Positions 32,890 through 44,883 of a stretch of DNA of 64,000 bases are shown in pieces. The notes below the pieces were generated by a model. The model was given only the letters and a program-made list of their open reading frames with translations. It did no database searches and was not told the DNA's origin. The stretch is from Meconema thalassinum. Its lineage: Eukaryota; Arthropoda; Insecta; Orthoptera; Tettigoniidae. Numbering within the stretch: the first letter of the stretch is position 1; each line of letters begins with the position of its first letter. The DNA lies in the NCBI GenBank assembly GCA_946902985.2, contig OX336393.1, forward strand, positions 360,140,779 to 360,204,778, written 5' to 3'. A program made the position numbers and the translations under genes.

Positions 32890-33200
32890 AAGGCGCCGGC
32901 CCCCTGGTGTTGGGGCAGTGCAACTGCCTCTCACCCGGAGGCCCTGGGTTCGATTCCCGGCTCCATCAGGGATATTAGAAACTGACGTGAGGGCTGGAAC
33001 GGGGTGCACTAAGCCTCGTGAGGGCAATTGAGTACTGTAGCTGTCTGACAGTGAGGCAGTGCCCCAGTCAGGAAAATCAAGATTAATGGCCGAGGGCACC
33101 CGATGCACTGACCATGCGTCACCCTAATATATGCAGGCCAAATGGCTGGACAGCGGTCGCTTGGTAGGCCTAGGCCCTTCATGGGCTGCACTGCCAGCGG
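32890..33200 (+). repeat. tRNA-derived SINE (type K)
   Basis: Head with A-box-like TGGTGTTGGGGCAGTGCAAC and B box GGTTCGATTCCCGGCTC (32948-32964), body AGGGCTGGAACGGGGTGCAC related to the type-I and 35047 SINEs. Confidence 0.65.
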
Positions 33201-33204
33201 TTAT

Positions 33205-33305
33205 GGTTATTGGGAAGAAGGCGGCCGTGGCCTTAAGTTAGGAACCATCCCGGCATTTGCCTGGGGTAGAAGTGGGAAGCCATGGAAAACTACTTCCAAG
33301 ATTTA
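33205..33305 (-). repeat. SINE type-I body fragment
   Basis: The minus strand matches GGTTCCTAACTTAAGGCC and TTTCCATGGCTTCCCACTTC of the type-I SINE at 25085-25500. Confidence 0.6.
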
Positions 33306-33489
33306 ATACTAGTACGGTACCACATGTACATAATTATGAATTGTCCCATCCCATCTCCAGCCCTGGGGTGGCCATAAACTGGAGAGGGGCGGGTGTTGAT
33401 TTATTGGTCAATCAACAATGTACAGTACATACATATGAAAATACTCGAAAATGAAAATAAAATACAAATACATTGTTATAATACAGAGT

Positions 33490-33548
<59 letters not shown>
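33490..33548 (+). repeat. (AAT)n microsatellite
   Basis: About 20 AAT repeats; the poly-Asn open frame across it is an artefact. Confidence 0.95.
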
Positions 33549-33549
<1 letters not shown>

Positions 33550-33904
33550 GGGAATATAGCGAGTTGGTCGGCCCTACCAAAAGGCAATGGCAGTAGAACG
33601 GGTAAAGTCCATACCTATCATTGTCTCAAGTTCGGGCGTGATCCCAAGTACCTTGTTCCAAGGCCATAAATAACTGGATCTGGATACTCAACTGTAGAAA
33701 CTAATGCAGAAGGCAGTAGTTCTCTCAACAACCCGACTCGTCCGGAAGTTCTTGGGTAGCGATTTCGACTTTCCAGCTTAGAAGTGGCTTTTTCAGTACA
33801 GTAACAAAACGTTGGTTCCCTGAAGCCCGCATAGATATTTTGTGATGTACCTGCAATGTGCTATAAATTATGTACTGTTTAATACAATACTAATAATTAA
33901 ATGA
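33549..33904. other. no gene seen
   Basis: No coding or repeat signal recognised beyond the flanking microsatellite. Confidence 0.4.
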
Positions 33905-34075
33905 TAGCGAGGCTGGGTAGCTTAGGTAGTACAGTGCTATCCTTCTCGACGGTTCGATCTAGGCTCAGTCATGTTATAAATGCCGATGGATGTAATGGCA
34001 CGTACATGAAACTCTGTGAACAACAACATTCCGGAATCTCGACATCCCCGAAAAAAATAAACAAAGTGTGTCTAA
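33905..34075 (+). repeat. tRNA-derived SINE, family H
   Basis: A-box-like GGCTGGGTAGCTTAGGTAGT and B box GGTTCGATCTAGGCTC; body TAATGGCACGTACATGAAAC; A-rich end AAAAAAATAAACAAAG. One copy. Confidence 0.6.
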
Positions 34076-35046
34076 CAAATTATTCTTAATCTTTCTTCTA
34101 ATGAGCCAACTATGGACTATGTAGGTTAACCAAAATGGTTTTCAGCTTGATGAGTTGTAATTGGTTTCACGTTCTTAAGAGTCTTCTTCCTAGCCCATGC
34201 CTCCTTCATTTTCTGACTGTAATCGTTTAGCAGCTTCTGACCTCTTTAGTCTCTGCCCTTTCTTAAGCTTAATCTATGGTTCTTCTTTTAACATACTATT
34301 ATTATTATTATTATTATTAGCAGTAGTAGTAGTAGTAGTAGTGGTCCCGGGATGGGTTTTATCAAGAAGACAGGGTGTGTTTTTTTTTAGTGGGTAAGAA
34401 TCCCACACTCTTGGGGATTGCGGACCCTTCTCAAGGTCTTATGCAAGATTTTTCCACTTCCCTCGTAAAAAAGTAGTAGTATTAGACTCTTAAGCAAATT
34501 ATAAGAGATTATGTCTTTACTGAACGTTATTGTTTAGGACGTTCAGGAAATAAATAGTTTTGGTAACAATGATGATGGAAGAGATTTGCAAGCTTGTTGT
34601 TAAAAGGTATAGTAATCAGTGATTCACATGATTTTTTATTAGATTATATTATTTTCTATATCCTAATTCCCTTGTGCACAATATGGCAACACCTATATCG
34701 GTGGAAAGTTACTGCAATATCGTAGGAGGTTTGGTATATTTAAATTCTGCGTGGAGCTAGTATATGGGAAGCTCATTAAAGCTGTGAGCGTTTAGAATAA
34801 AACCAGTCCCACCCTTTAAAATGCTGAGCAAGCTTGCAGTTCCCAGAGAGCAAAGTTCAACATATAAAATCCATTAACGTTGTACTTTAAGAAATAAAAA
34901 CAACGAGAAATCTTCAAGGACTCATGAACACTTCAATTTATATCCAAGTTTAATGCAAGCTGCGCTTTGTTGGAATTTTTTCCCAGTTAGGTAATCATTT
35001 TTCATGCCTATCTCAAAATCACAATATCGTGTTTTTTAGTTGCGTT
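34076..35046. other. no gene seen
   Basis: Contains (ATT)n and (AGT)n tracts at 34300-34345 and AT-rich unique DNA. No supported coding region. Confidence 0.4.
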
Positions 35047-35515
35047 AATCACCTCGTGGTGTAGTGGCTAGCATGCTTGGCTGATACCCCTCAGTTCCGG
35101 GTATGATTTCTAGCTCGAGCAATAAATTTAGTTCTGGTCTGAGGGTTGGAACGGAGATCACTCAGACTCGTTATGTGAAGAGGAGAGGCCGAGTCTCACG
35201 TCAGTCATCATATCAGGGGATATCTTTGGTTTACCACTTGTATTCCAGGCCGGGATGATTTGTACTGCACTTGTCTGAGACAATTAGTGTATTGTGGTAA
35301 CTATAGCTGTATTCATTACGGCCTAGGATTCGGGTGCGTGCCTCGGGACTTAAAGTATGGTACCAGCCCGGAATATGCCTGGAGGGAGTGTAGAAAAAAT
35401 ACGGAACAATCCACACTCAGGATGGCCACTTGTCAGCACTGTGGCTCTAACCTTTGAACTTCGCACTCCAACTTCCCTTTGCAGTCGTAATGGGTGACTT
35501 AACACGTATATATGC
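35047..35515 (+). repeat. tRNA-derived SINE, composite (types K/J)
   Basis: Head CACCTCGTGGTGTAGTGGCT with degraded B box, body AATTTAGTTCTGGTCTGAGG, and, from about 35370, the type-J 3' segment seen at 31190-31350. Probably two elements side by side. Confidence 0.6.
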
Positions 35516-36264
35516 TGAGGAGTAATTTATATAAGAGTATTGGTGGTCATTGTCGCTTTAAAGGGGAAAGACGTCGAGGTTATCATCTGACCCTAATTTG
35601 AATTAATGCAAAAATCAAAGAATGAATGCATTAATTAATTAAATTAGACAAGGAGTTAGGAAATAGTGGCTTGATATTTGCTTGCACTTGAAAATTGGAA
35701 TCATGGAAAATCATTTCTAGGAATGGCGACGGTACAATTTGATCTTCATGATCTACCAAAGTAGATTTAAATAAAAAGCATTCTATATACCCATTAGGAG
35801 GTGAAGCTAAGATTCATAACAAGGATCAACAAGGATCCAATGGTAAATACATTCTGAGATCTGAACAATTATTTATAGGTGCTCAATGTGACGTCCATTT
35901 ATTACAATGCGTTCCACGCCACCACGGTACTTACCCAGAGTTAAAAGCAATGCTCACTAACACACAATAGCACAACTAAAACTACACAAATGTCACAATT
36001 TGACGGAGCGCCCCTATCAACGACTCGGTCCATATCCACAACTTGCGCGACATGTCAGTATTTCATACCAGGTGTGTCAAGGTGATCTCCTATTCACCTC
36101 CTCTTATGAACAAGTGTTTAGGTATCAGAAAATATGAACTGTAAGTCCAATGTTTATTAGGCGTTTTAGCCTATTTTCATAAGGAAATAATGAAATATAA
36201 ATTATTAATTTTATTGAATCCGCCTTGGCAATACTCTAGATGGTCATCATCATCATTTTCCATC
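35516..36264. other. no gene seen
   Basis: No family or coding region recognised. Confidence 0.4.
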
Positions 36265-37130
36265 TCACGTTCCCCGGGTGTGGCAAATAAGCGCTCTCCA
36301 TCTTGCCCGATCTTGGTACACCATTTGTTCTTGGACATCGTCCCAGTTAAAACCATTCTTCTCCACTTCTGATCGAACTGTCTCTATCCATCGTCTCCTT
36401 GGTCTTCCTCTTGGTCTCTTCCCTCCGACATCCAGGTTGAAGTACTTCTTAGCTGTTCTAGAGCTATCCTTCCTCATTTCATGGCCATACCACTGAAGTC
36501 TGCGATTCCCCAGAAAGTTGGTAACAGGGACCCTGATGTACCTCATTTCTGATCTTGTCTCTCCTAGTACTTTGGTACATAGTCCTAATAAATCTAATTT
36601 CTGTGTCTTGAATTCTACTGTAATCGCTACTTAGCAATGTACATGTTTCCATACCATAAGTAAGGATTGGAACAAAGTAGGTGTGATACAACGTTGCCTT
36701 CGCTGCCAAGGGTATATTTTTGTCCCAAAGTAAGTGCGGAAACTGGTTATAGAAATGTGATGCTTTCTGTATCCTATTTAGAATTTCTTGATTGAGGATG
36801 TTATCCTTGGAGACCATACTGGAAGTTAGAAACGGATTCTAGTTTTGCTCCCTCCAAATATATGTTTGAACTTTTCCTCTCTCTGCTAATAGTCATTTCA
36901 ACAGTCTTGGCCTTGCTAATCTTCAGGCATAATTCTTTAAATGTGTTGTTCCAAGCAGTCAGTCTCTCCTGTACTTCCACTTCTGTTTCTCCCCGTTAGA
37001 CCACATCATCTGCAAATACCAAAGCTCGTGATTCATTTGCAGTTTCCTTAATAGATTTTAAAATTTTGTCCATAACAGTGACATACAACAGTGGTGACAA
37101 GGCTTTTTTCTTGCTGGACTCCCCTTTTTT
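36265..37130 (-). pseudogene. RTE-like LINE, YADD box to C-terminus
   Basis: Minus strand. Near 37030-36998 the RT box reads RALVFADDVV and is followed by a stop where these proteins usually have LW. The next section includes LCLKISKAKTVEMTISRERE; the 36817-36479 frame gives FYNQFPHLLWDKNIPLAAKA, then TLYHTYFVPILTYGMETCTL. After a frameshift near 36545 the 36546-36265 frame gives NRRLQWYGHEMRKDSSRTAK, KRPRGRPRRRWIETV and ARWRALICHTRG. Order and motifs match the palm-to-C-terminus of RTE-type LINE ORF2. At least two disabling changes; 5' part missing. Confidence 0.75.
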
Positions 37131-38035
37131 GTCTGAAACCATTCAGAACGACCATTTCCTAGATGGTATTTATTATTATTATTATTATTATTTAACGTGC
37201 ATGTTTCTGTATTAAGTGATACCTTCTTCAGCGTTTAACATTAAGACAATAATTTTGTTTGAAATAAAGAGTTCCAAATACCTAAATTTAAAAAAATTCA
37301 AACACTTAGAATATGTATTTTCTGGACTATTTCAATTTCTTATTAAGTATTTGGAACTTTGAATGTTAGTAAAAATTATTCTAAGGATATCCAAATTTAT
37401 GGATACTGTTTAACATCCTCATTTAAATCCCTGATTATTGATCACTCGGTCACGGCTGCCAACACCACATGACGAGAGAACCAGAAAAAGGAAAATATAT
37501 GATTTTTAGTTTCAGGGCCCTGTGTTAATATGACATGAACTATGTACAATGGGCATATAGGGCAGTTTATTGATAAGCTTGGACAGGGACAATGGGGAAC
37601 GCATTTCATCACGTGTAACACGTTGACATTCTAAATCGGGTTTGCTCTCCATTAGTTTCAGATGAGCGCATGGGCATATGAGATATGATCAATAAGTTCC
37701 TGTGGGGAAATGAAGTGCTCACGAGGGATATTAAAGAAGGAATGTGATTGGTTTAATGTACGCACGTCAATATCTGGCCACTCAGTAATATCCTGGTTTT
37801 AGCTAAATACAATACGAGAGAGATGGATGATTTTCAGATCTGTGAATAGAGTCTTCGCTAATTGGAGAAATAAGATAACAGATTAACCATGACCAGTCGA
37901 AATTCTATCAACATTGAACGACACCATTTTGAACAATACAGTATAGTGCTTCAAATATTTAGAATCAGTCCTCTCAAACCGGAATGAGATAGCAAAGGAA
38001 GTACATCAGAGGATAAATAACGCAAATCATGTTTT
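37131..38035. other. no gene seen
   Basis: Includes (ATT)n at 37168-37192 followed by a CCTTCTTCAGCG phrase similar to that near 30900. Otherwise unique. Confidence 0.35.
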
Positions 38036-38049
38036 CTATAGCTTGATAA

Positions 38050-38413
38050 TAGTAATAATAATAATATCGTATGGCCTCGGATGCCTGGTGCAAGATTTGC
38101 TATTTGACACCCAGAGGGTAGCTTGCATGTCGAATTTCGTTGTTCATTGACTAGATATTTAAGCTCCTTGAACACTATAGCGCTTTCTAGTAGAGAAATG
38201 AGGAACTTTGTGTTGGCGGAAACTCCCGAGATTAATTTTGCCATTATGAACACGGCCTACTGAATTCAAATGGATTCTTTGACATGCCAACATCGTATGA
38301 CATGCGTATCGTATTTTTGCCGCCTTTAAAAATCACTTACCACAGCCAGGAGCGAACCTGCAATCTTGGGGTTAGTAGACCGACACGATATCCACTCACC
38401 CACCGTGGCAAGC
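38050..38413 (-). repeat. tRNA-derived SINE, family D (copy 2)
   Basis: Matches 29272-29652 throughout. Flanked by CTATAGCTTGATAA at 38036-38049 and 38414-38427, a clean 14-bp target-site duplication, showing LINE-type insertion. Confidence 0.9.
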
Positions 38414-38440
38414 CTATAGCTTGATAAAATACGTCAAAGT

Positions 38441-38948
38441 TGGTTGGTCGGTTCCTCAGTTTAAGGGCTGTGAAAATGCGATCATGTAGCCCCGTGTACT
38501 TTGGGTGTGTGTAGAATCTGTCTGTTAACCGGTTTAAATTGTGATGGCTGTAGTAGTGTGTGCTATCTGTTTTTAATTCAAGTCAGGACTTCGGACATTC
38601 AATTTTCAAGTAGTTCCTAATTTTGCTACCAAACGCCACCATCAACGACAATTAGTTCCGAACTTGGTTACTAGATGCCACCGTAGTCAGCGACGAACAT
38701 TGGAATGTAAGAGCCTTGGTCAAATATAACCTATAATTTAGCTACACACAAGTGTAATTAATGGTAGGGTCTTTTGCATGCGATAAATCTATGACATGGG
38801 ACCGCCAGCTTTACTTCCCCTCCAAAGGAAGGCATAAGTTACTGAGGGATTTTTAACGCTCTAAAAATTTCAACGACCTCAGCCGGGTTTGAACCCGTGA
38901 TCTTGGGTGTAGAATCTCAGCATGCTACCAACTACGCCACCGAAGCCA
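38441..38948 (-). repeat. tRNA-derived SINE, family A (copy 7)
   Basis: Left tail GGTTGGTCGGTTCCTCAGTT, right tRNA head GCTTCGGTGGCGTAGTTGGT on the minus strand; full-length (~508 bp). Confidence 0.85.
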
Positions 38949-39420
38949 CTCTCTCTCTCTGCTGTACTTGCTCTTCATTGGGAAACACTATCTGTATATC
39001 ATTTATTTAACCCAATGACCATGCATATTTTACATGCGCATATCGCTAGTGACTTGTCACAAGATATTGCAATTTGTATGGTCCACTCATAGTAGCCTAC
39101 TGGTTTATGAATGCATTTAATTAAGACTATCTTGATATTATATTTTTGGCCAGTCACTAGCCGTATGGTTCATGCGACATATGCATGTATAGTATGTTTG
39201 GTTATTGTGTTAAGTAAATGATCTGCACATAGTGTTACCCAATGAACAGCTAATACTGTGGAGTGAGCAAACAAGTGGGATTCGACTGGAATGGTTTGAG
39301 GATAGAGGACTATATACGATAAAAATATTTAACGTTTATCACAATATTATTCTTCCTGGAAGCGGCATCTTACAACATACGCTTTTTTTTTCACATCTTA
39401 ATTTACCTGGCAGCGACCTC
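38949..39420. other. no gene seen
   Basis: AT-rich; a 96-residue open frame crosses into the following SINE and is not supported. Confidence 0.4.
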
Positions 39421-39435
39421 TTCTGTCAATACAGT

Positions 39436-39766
39436 GAAAATGAAAATCCACAGCCTGTTTCCAGTCTCCGACCGGGTCAGGAATGGAATGAATGGAGCCC
39501 CCATCTATCGGCGAGGATATGAACTGTGCCGGCTGCCGAGGCCTGACGCACTCCTCTGGGGCAATGAAAAAATGAATGACAGATGAAATGAAATGATAGT
39601 GGAGAGTGTTGCTGGAATGCAATTTTGACAGGGAAAACCGGAGTACCCGGAGAAAAACCTGTCTGCCTCCGTTTTGTCCAGCACAAATCTCACAGGGAGT
39701 GACCGGGATTTAAACCACGGACCCAGCGGTGAGAGGCCGGCGTACTGCCGCCTAAGCCACGGAGGC
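39436..39766 (-). repeat. tRNA-derived SINE, family B (copy 2)
   Basis: Same body as 7485-7812. Flanked by TTCTGTCAATACAGT at 39421-39435 and 39767-39781, a perfect 15-bp target-site duplication, which fixes both ends. Confidence 0.95.
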
Positions 39767-39893
39767 TTCTGTCAATACAGTACTGAACCAAATTAAGTGA
39801 ATATGACGAAGGTAGTTTAATAGGGTAGATTTATTATATTCACAACATAATTTTACTATCATCTTCTTAATAACACATGGCACTTACTCTGGT

Positions 39894-40408
39894 TGATTGG
39901 TTGGTTGGTTCCTCAGTTTAGGGGCTGCGACAACGCGGTCATGTAGCTCCCTATACTTTGGGTGTGTGTAGAATATGTCTGATAATCGGTGTTAATTGTG
40001 ATGACTCTATTAATGTGTGTTTCTGTTTCTTGATTCCAATAAGGAATGCAGACTTTGAATTTTTCAAGTAGTTCCTACATTTGCCGCCAAACGCCACAGT
40101 CAACAACTACTGGTTCAGAACTTGGCTACTAGAAGCCACCGCAGTCGGCTCCGGGCGACGAACGTAGGATCCTGAGCGTTGTTTACATTTTTAACCTAAT
40201 TTAGCTTAACACAGGTGTAATTAGTGGAAGGTTCTTTAACATACCATAAATCTACGATATGGGACCGCCGGCTTTACTTTCCCTCCGAAGGAAGGCATAC
40301 GGAGGGACTTTTAACGCTCTTAAAAATTCGACAACTTCGGCCGGGTTTGAACCCGCGATCTCGGGCATAGAAGCTCTGCATGCTACCAACTACGCCACCG
40401 AAGCAACT
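39894..40408 (-). repeat. tRNA-derived SINE, family A (copy 8)
   Basis: Left TGGTTGGTTGGTTCCTCAGT, right head GCTTCGGTGGCGTAGTTGGT (minus); full length with body CCGCCGGCTTTACTTTCCC. Confidence 0.85.
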
Positions 40409-41283
40409 CACTTACTCTATTTGTAAGCTTTTCATTTTATTTAAATTTAAACAATTTTTGTAAAGATATCCATTTCTCTTCTGGCTTTGATAACCTAGTT
40501 TAAGATTTTAATATCATTCGAATACGCTGATGAAAGCATCAATGACATACCGAAACAAGCAGCTTTAATCATATATTAAATATCATGTTCACAGTATTGA
40601 TGAGGCGGATTTCAATATCTCTTATTTCTGTAGCTTGCCCAATCTTTTCAAGTTACTGGACCTGTGATTCTATATGGCGGTGCGACATGGGCCACCCCAC
40701 ATAAGTTTGAAGAACGTATCACCAACGTGGCGGGTTGTATGGAACTGCGCCCAAGCTTCACTAATGACCCTGGTCATTAGTATCAACCTTCGAAAAGTGT
40801 CTGTGGAACTGCGCTTATTGAGAGCGGTCAGGTAGGTTCCCTACCTCATCCCCTCTACCGAATTATGTTGTGTCGAGTGGTGTGAATTTGAAGTGACTCA
40901 TTTCAAATCGGTTGTGTATTGATTGTGAACAAGTCAAAAACTGTCCAGGTTGCGAACAACTAAATATACCCTGTCCAGATTGCGGACAAGAGATTAGTGT
41001 TGGCCTGGGATATATAAAACAAGTACAGTTTTCAAAACAGACTCATATTTAATTGTTGTTCTAGCAATATTACCATTAACTGGTCCAATGGGATGTTTTC
41101 GACAACCTAACCAAATTTTAAAAATAGTTTTGTTATTGCAAATATTTAATAATCTAGTTTGAGGTAACCTTGCCATTTAGAAGATTATTATATATTTTTA
41201 TTGTATAAGAAAACTAGAGGGGTAGTTATTTATGGTGGATTAGAGAGAGTTGTATTATTATTATTATTATTATTATTAGTGTA
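40409..41283. other. no confident gene; phrase shared with 42080-42170
   Basis: ATGGAACTGCGCCCAAG (40739) and TGGAACTGCGCTTATTG (40804) recur in inverse form at 42101-42117 and 42151-42167. Meaning unknown; no long frame covers them. Confidence 0.3.
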
Positions 41284-41611
41284 GCCTCCGTGGCTTAGGC
41301 AGCAGCGCGCCGGCCTCTCACCGCTGGGTTCCGTGCTTCAAATCCTTGTCCCTCCATGTGAGATTAGTGCTGGGCAAAGCGGAGGCGGGACAGGGTTTTC
41401 TCCGGGAACTCCGGTTTTCCCTGTTATCTTTCATTCCAGCAACACTCTCCAATATCATTTCATTTCATATGTCATTCATTAATCATTGTACCAGAGGAGT
41501 GCGACAGGCTTAGGAAGCCGGCACAATGCCTATCCTCGCCGCTAGATGGGGGCTTCATTCATTCCAAGTCTGACCCGGTCCAATGACTGGAAAAAGGCTG
41601 TGGATTTTCAT
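41284..41611 (+). repeat. tRNA-derived SINE, family B (copy 3)
   Basis: Plus-strand copy with head GCCTCCGTGGCTTAGGCAGC and degraded B box GCTTCAAATCC, tail GGCTGTGGATTTTCATT. An (ATT)n tract lies on both sides (41253-41277, 41610-41637). Confidence 0.85.
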
Positions 41612-43852
41612 TATTATTATTATTATCAATATTATTATTGCTGTTATTCAAAATAATACATAAACAGTGTAAGAGTCCTATTTGGAAACAAGTGGTTTTT
41701 TTTTCTTACACGCTTTTAAATTTTTTGGGTGTATTACCCTGTAAACATGTAGGTGACAAATATGAAACACAGGAATTCGTTGTCAGAAACGAAGTTGTGA
41801 CACTTGCAGGCTACATAAACATAAACAAATTCGCGAGTAAATACAATTATTATAAATTAACAATTACAGAAACAAATTAATACGTAAAAACATAGTTAAA
41901 TAATTCAAAACCACCATTCTAGAAGAAATGTATTAAGACCTATTTGTTTTTCAAATCTAAATGGAAATGGGTTTCCCATAGTACAGCTGCTTATCGGGAC
42001 GGGGGACTACCTCTTATGCTCAGCAGTGCAGAAGCTAGTGGTGGGAGACAGTCCGTCACTTCCCCTTAAACTGGCCTTGGGCTAACAGCCGATTTGACTA
42101 TGGGCGCAGTTCAATCGGCCTAATTAAAAGGATCTGGAAATACCACTGATTATGGGCGCAGTTCCATATCTCCCAACGTAGCACCATAAGCAACAGAGGC
42201 AGATGCATGTAACCGGCGAATGTGGAACAAAATCTGTGACTAATACTACTACACACACGTCTTAGTCCCTCTTGTAATTAATGCGTGTGTTTATTTCAGA
42301 TGTGTAACATCTTTCCACTCGGTTGCTGGATATTTCTGTGGGAGTGATTTTGAAAAATGGGACGGAAGTGGATCGGACGAAAGTGTGTAAGATGCACTGC
42401 CAGTTACATCGCATCCCCCCTCGCTGCTATAGCAGCCAGGAGGGATGCAATCCGATCCAGCTGGCAGTGGTTCCATGTGGAATGTATGTAACATACGGAT
42501 TACTTCAAGTTTTGGAGGCGCCATTACTGATATTTCTACAATAAATCATCATCAAGTTATCGTTCTTTGGTGTAAAAATATTAATTAAATCATATTTTCT
42601 GAAAACAATTATGATTTATTAAGAGTCCGTTTTTCAATCTCTGGATAAAAGTGAGGGCATCCACTCGCCGAGTAACTTTCCTCAACACTTTCATACTGAA
42701 CGGTTAACACTCATGTGAACTCTAGTGTCAACTCATTGAAACACAATTCACATGTCTTCGTATGAGTATTTAAATGATGATTAGCTTTTAAATGAAACAT
42801 TGTAACCAGTCGGCGAAGCAGCTATTATGTTTCTGCACAATGGCCATTCAGATATTAACCCACATTGCGGTAATGCAGAGATCAATGTTATATATATCGA
42901 TGATTTTATACGGGAACTGGGCTAGCCTTTCATAGACCACTATATGAATTCCCTTTACTGTCAAGTAGGCGTATTAATAACTAATTTAAAACTCAATTCC
43001 ACGCAGGAACATTATTCGAAAAATAAAGCAAAATATTAATGGAGCATAAAAAAATACTTCCATATTATTACCGGCACGTGAAAATGAGTAGCCTACCTGT
43101 CTTGTACTCCAAACGTCTGTGGTTATAATGCCTGCGTGGGTAACATCTTGGTCTGCGAATCATGAGGTCTCAGGTTCGAATCCCAGTCCCGGCATTTATT
43201 TTCACTACCAGATTATCGATTTAAACGATATATATCATAACATGATGCGTCATTTTAACAGAATCTACATGAAATTACGATTTATCTAATTTTAATTACA
43301 ATAGTTTGCACCAAGCAGGAGTTGGGAACTTTGATTGTATTGAATATTATTTCTAGTAGTCTATAGATAGGCTAGAGACTATGGTTTCATTCCTCCTCTT
43401 AATTTACAATATAATTTGTGATGTTTGTTCAAACAAGTGTGACAGTAGCATATCTCCAATTCAATCTATACATTCATCATAGTACCAGATTGAAAACGGG
43501 GCGTAAATTAACAATTTAAGAATGTCCAAGCTGTGTAGTATACGAGTAGGATAACATGTCGGATGTTACACATCATATGCGACTACTGTAAGGCTCGTAT
43601 CTTTTTTTAATAGTTTTTGTTTTCAATCTCTTGTTTCCTGCCCTGAACCTCAATGACCTCTTAAATGATATAATAACGTTGTTTCCGGCCGTCCTGAAAA
43701 CGGTGTTCGTGGTTTCCCACTTGCACCCTTCCTGAAAAGAATAGTACATGTCAATTGGCTGCATTAATACAATTATTATAACGTGGTTCTGAATATTGAA
43801 AACACAGTAGAGAATGCGCAAAACATTTCAGGTCCTCATTGTTTATTCGTAC
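41612..43852. other. no intact gene; possible C2H2 zinc-finger relic and tRNA-like piece
   Basis: On the minus strand about 42800-42640, short in-frame pieces read FHLKANHHLNTHTK, TCELCFNEL and, after a stop and frame change, HMSVNRSV...KC..GK, reminiscent of tandem C2H2 fingers (C-x2-C, H-linker-TxERxYxCxxCGK). Too decayed to call a gene. At 43120-43195 a B box GGTTCGAATCCCAG with a loose tRNA-like head occurs. The rest shows nothing recognisable. Confidence 0.3.
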
Positions 43853-43856
43853 TTAA

Positions 43857-44640
43857 CCCATGAACGCCCGAATTAATACTTTTTGAAATTTTTGCTTTTT
43901 TATTAATATGTCATAACATAGGGAGTTATTAAGCTGCTCAAACCTTATTTTATGAAGGTGGTATCTTAAGTTCCCGAAATACGGGGCGTTGCATATATGT
44001 AACGCTAGGCGCTTGTGTTGTCAAAACCCTTACTGCATATTCTGAATGGTGATTTATAAATACAATAATGTACCAATTTCATATTTTTTACTAAATACCT
44101 TTCTTGATAAGCACTGAGCGAGTATTTTGACACCTTTGATCATATAGTCAAGTGACTAGTTACTTGGTGTGGAACGGAAAGAAGCATGATTTGCACAGTC
44201 CCACATCACATTTTCAACATGCAGTGCGGACACTGCTTACACACAATTCACCGGCACACCGCCTCCGCTTATGTCCTGGGACGTTGATGACCTGATCATC
44301 GCGTCCCTCATATCACAAGTCTTCAATGTCGCGGCCCTATCCTGCACATGCTGTTGACAGCCGCCTGGCTCCACGCCGTACAATTTTACGTAGATTTGTG
44401 CCACTTCCCTCTTGAACTCCAGTTGAGTTGTCCTCTACCGTGATATCGTAATGTGGTACCATGCGTTTTGGAGACTCTCGTCAAGAAGCCAAGAAAATAT
44501 GGCCCACCACCTCTTTTTGTTTCTTATTGACACACTAGCAGAAGTACCCATTCTTCGAACGGTCTTCGGTATTAATAACCAGACGTTATCATTTGAGCTA
44601 CTGTTGCAATGGTAGGGGCTTGGAACCTGTTTGTTGACAA
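43857..44640 (-). pseudogene. piggyBac-type transposase remnant and terminus
   Basis: TTAA at 43853-43856 followed by CCCATGAACGCC is a piggyBac-style end. Inside, the minus strand (about 44640-44190) reads SASVSIRNKKRWWAIFSWLL, then DESLQNAWYHI, matching the piggyBac 'S-I-R-x-K-K-W-Y-W...V-N-A-W' region, then TQLEFKREVAQIYVKLYGVE, and finally a Cys-rich end (CV, AVSALHVENVMWDCANH) typical of the C-terminal zinc-binding domain. Two stops interrupt. The catalytic Asp region is upstream and missing. Confidence 0.65.
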
Positions 44641-44883
44641 AGAAAAATAATTAGTTAAAATGTGCTCTCTAACTAAATTTACCTGACGTGAAAATAAAAT
44701 TGAAAACCTCGTAGACGAATCGCAATACACGTCACATGCAAACTGACCCTAACCGTTGTGTCAAGTGCTTTGTGGTGCATGAAAATTTAGGTTTTTTAGC
44801 CTCCAATGGCCCAAATTCGTAAAATCAGCAATAAATAGAGTACTATTTCAAATCAGGATTTTTTGAAAATAATATTGCTGTTT

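Noticed and set aside
33451..33669. Poly-asparagine protein
   Set aside because: Frame is created by an (AAT)n microsatellite.
43120..43195. Possible tRNA gene
   Set aside because: B box is good but no cloverleaf with a 7-bp acceptor and a proper anticodon arm can be drawn.
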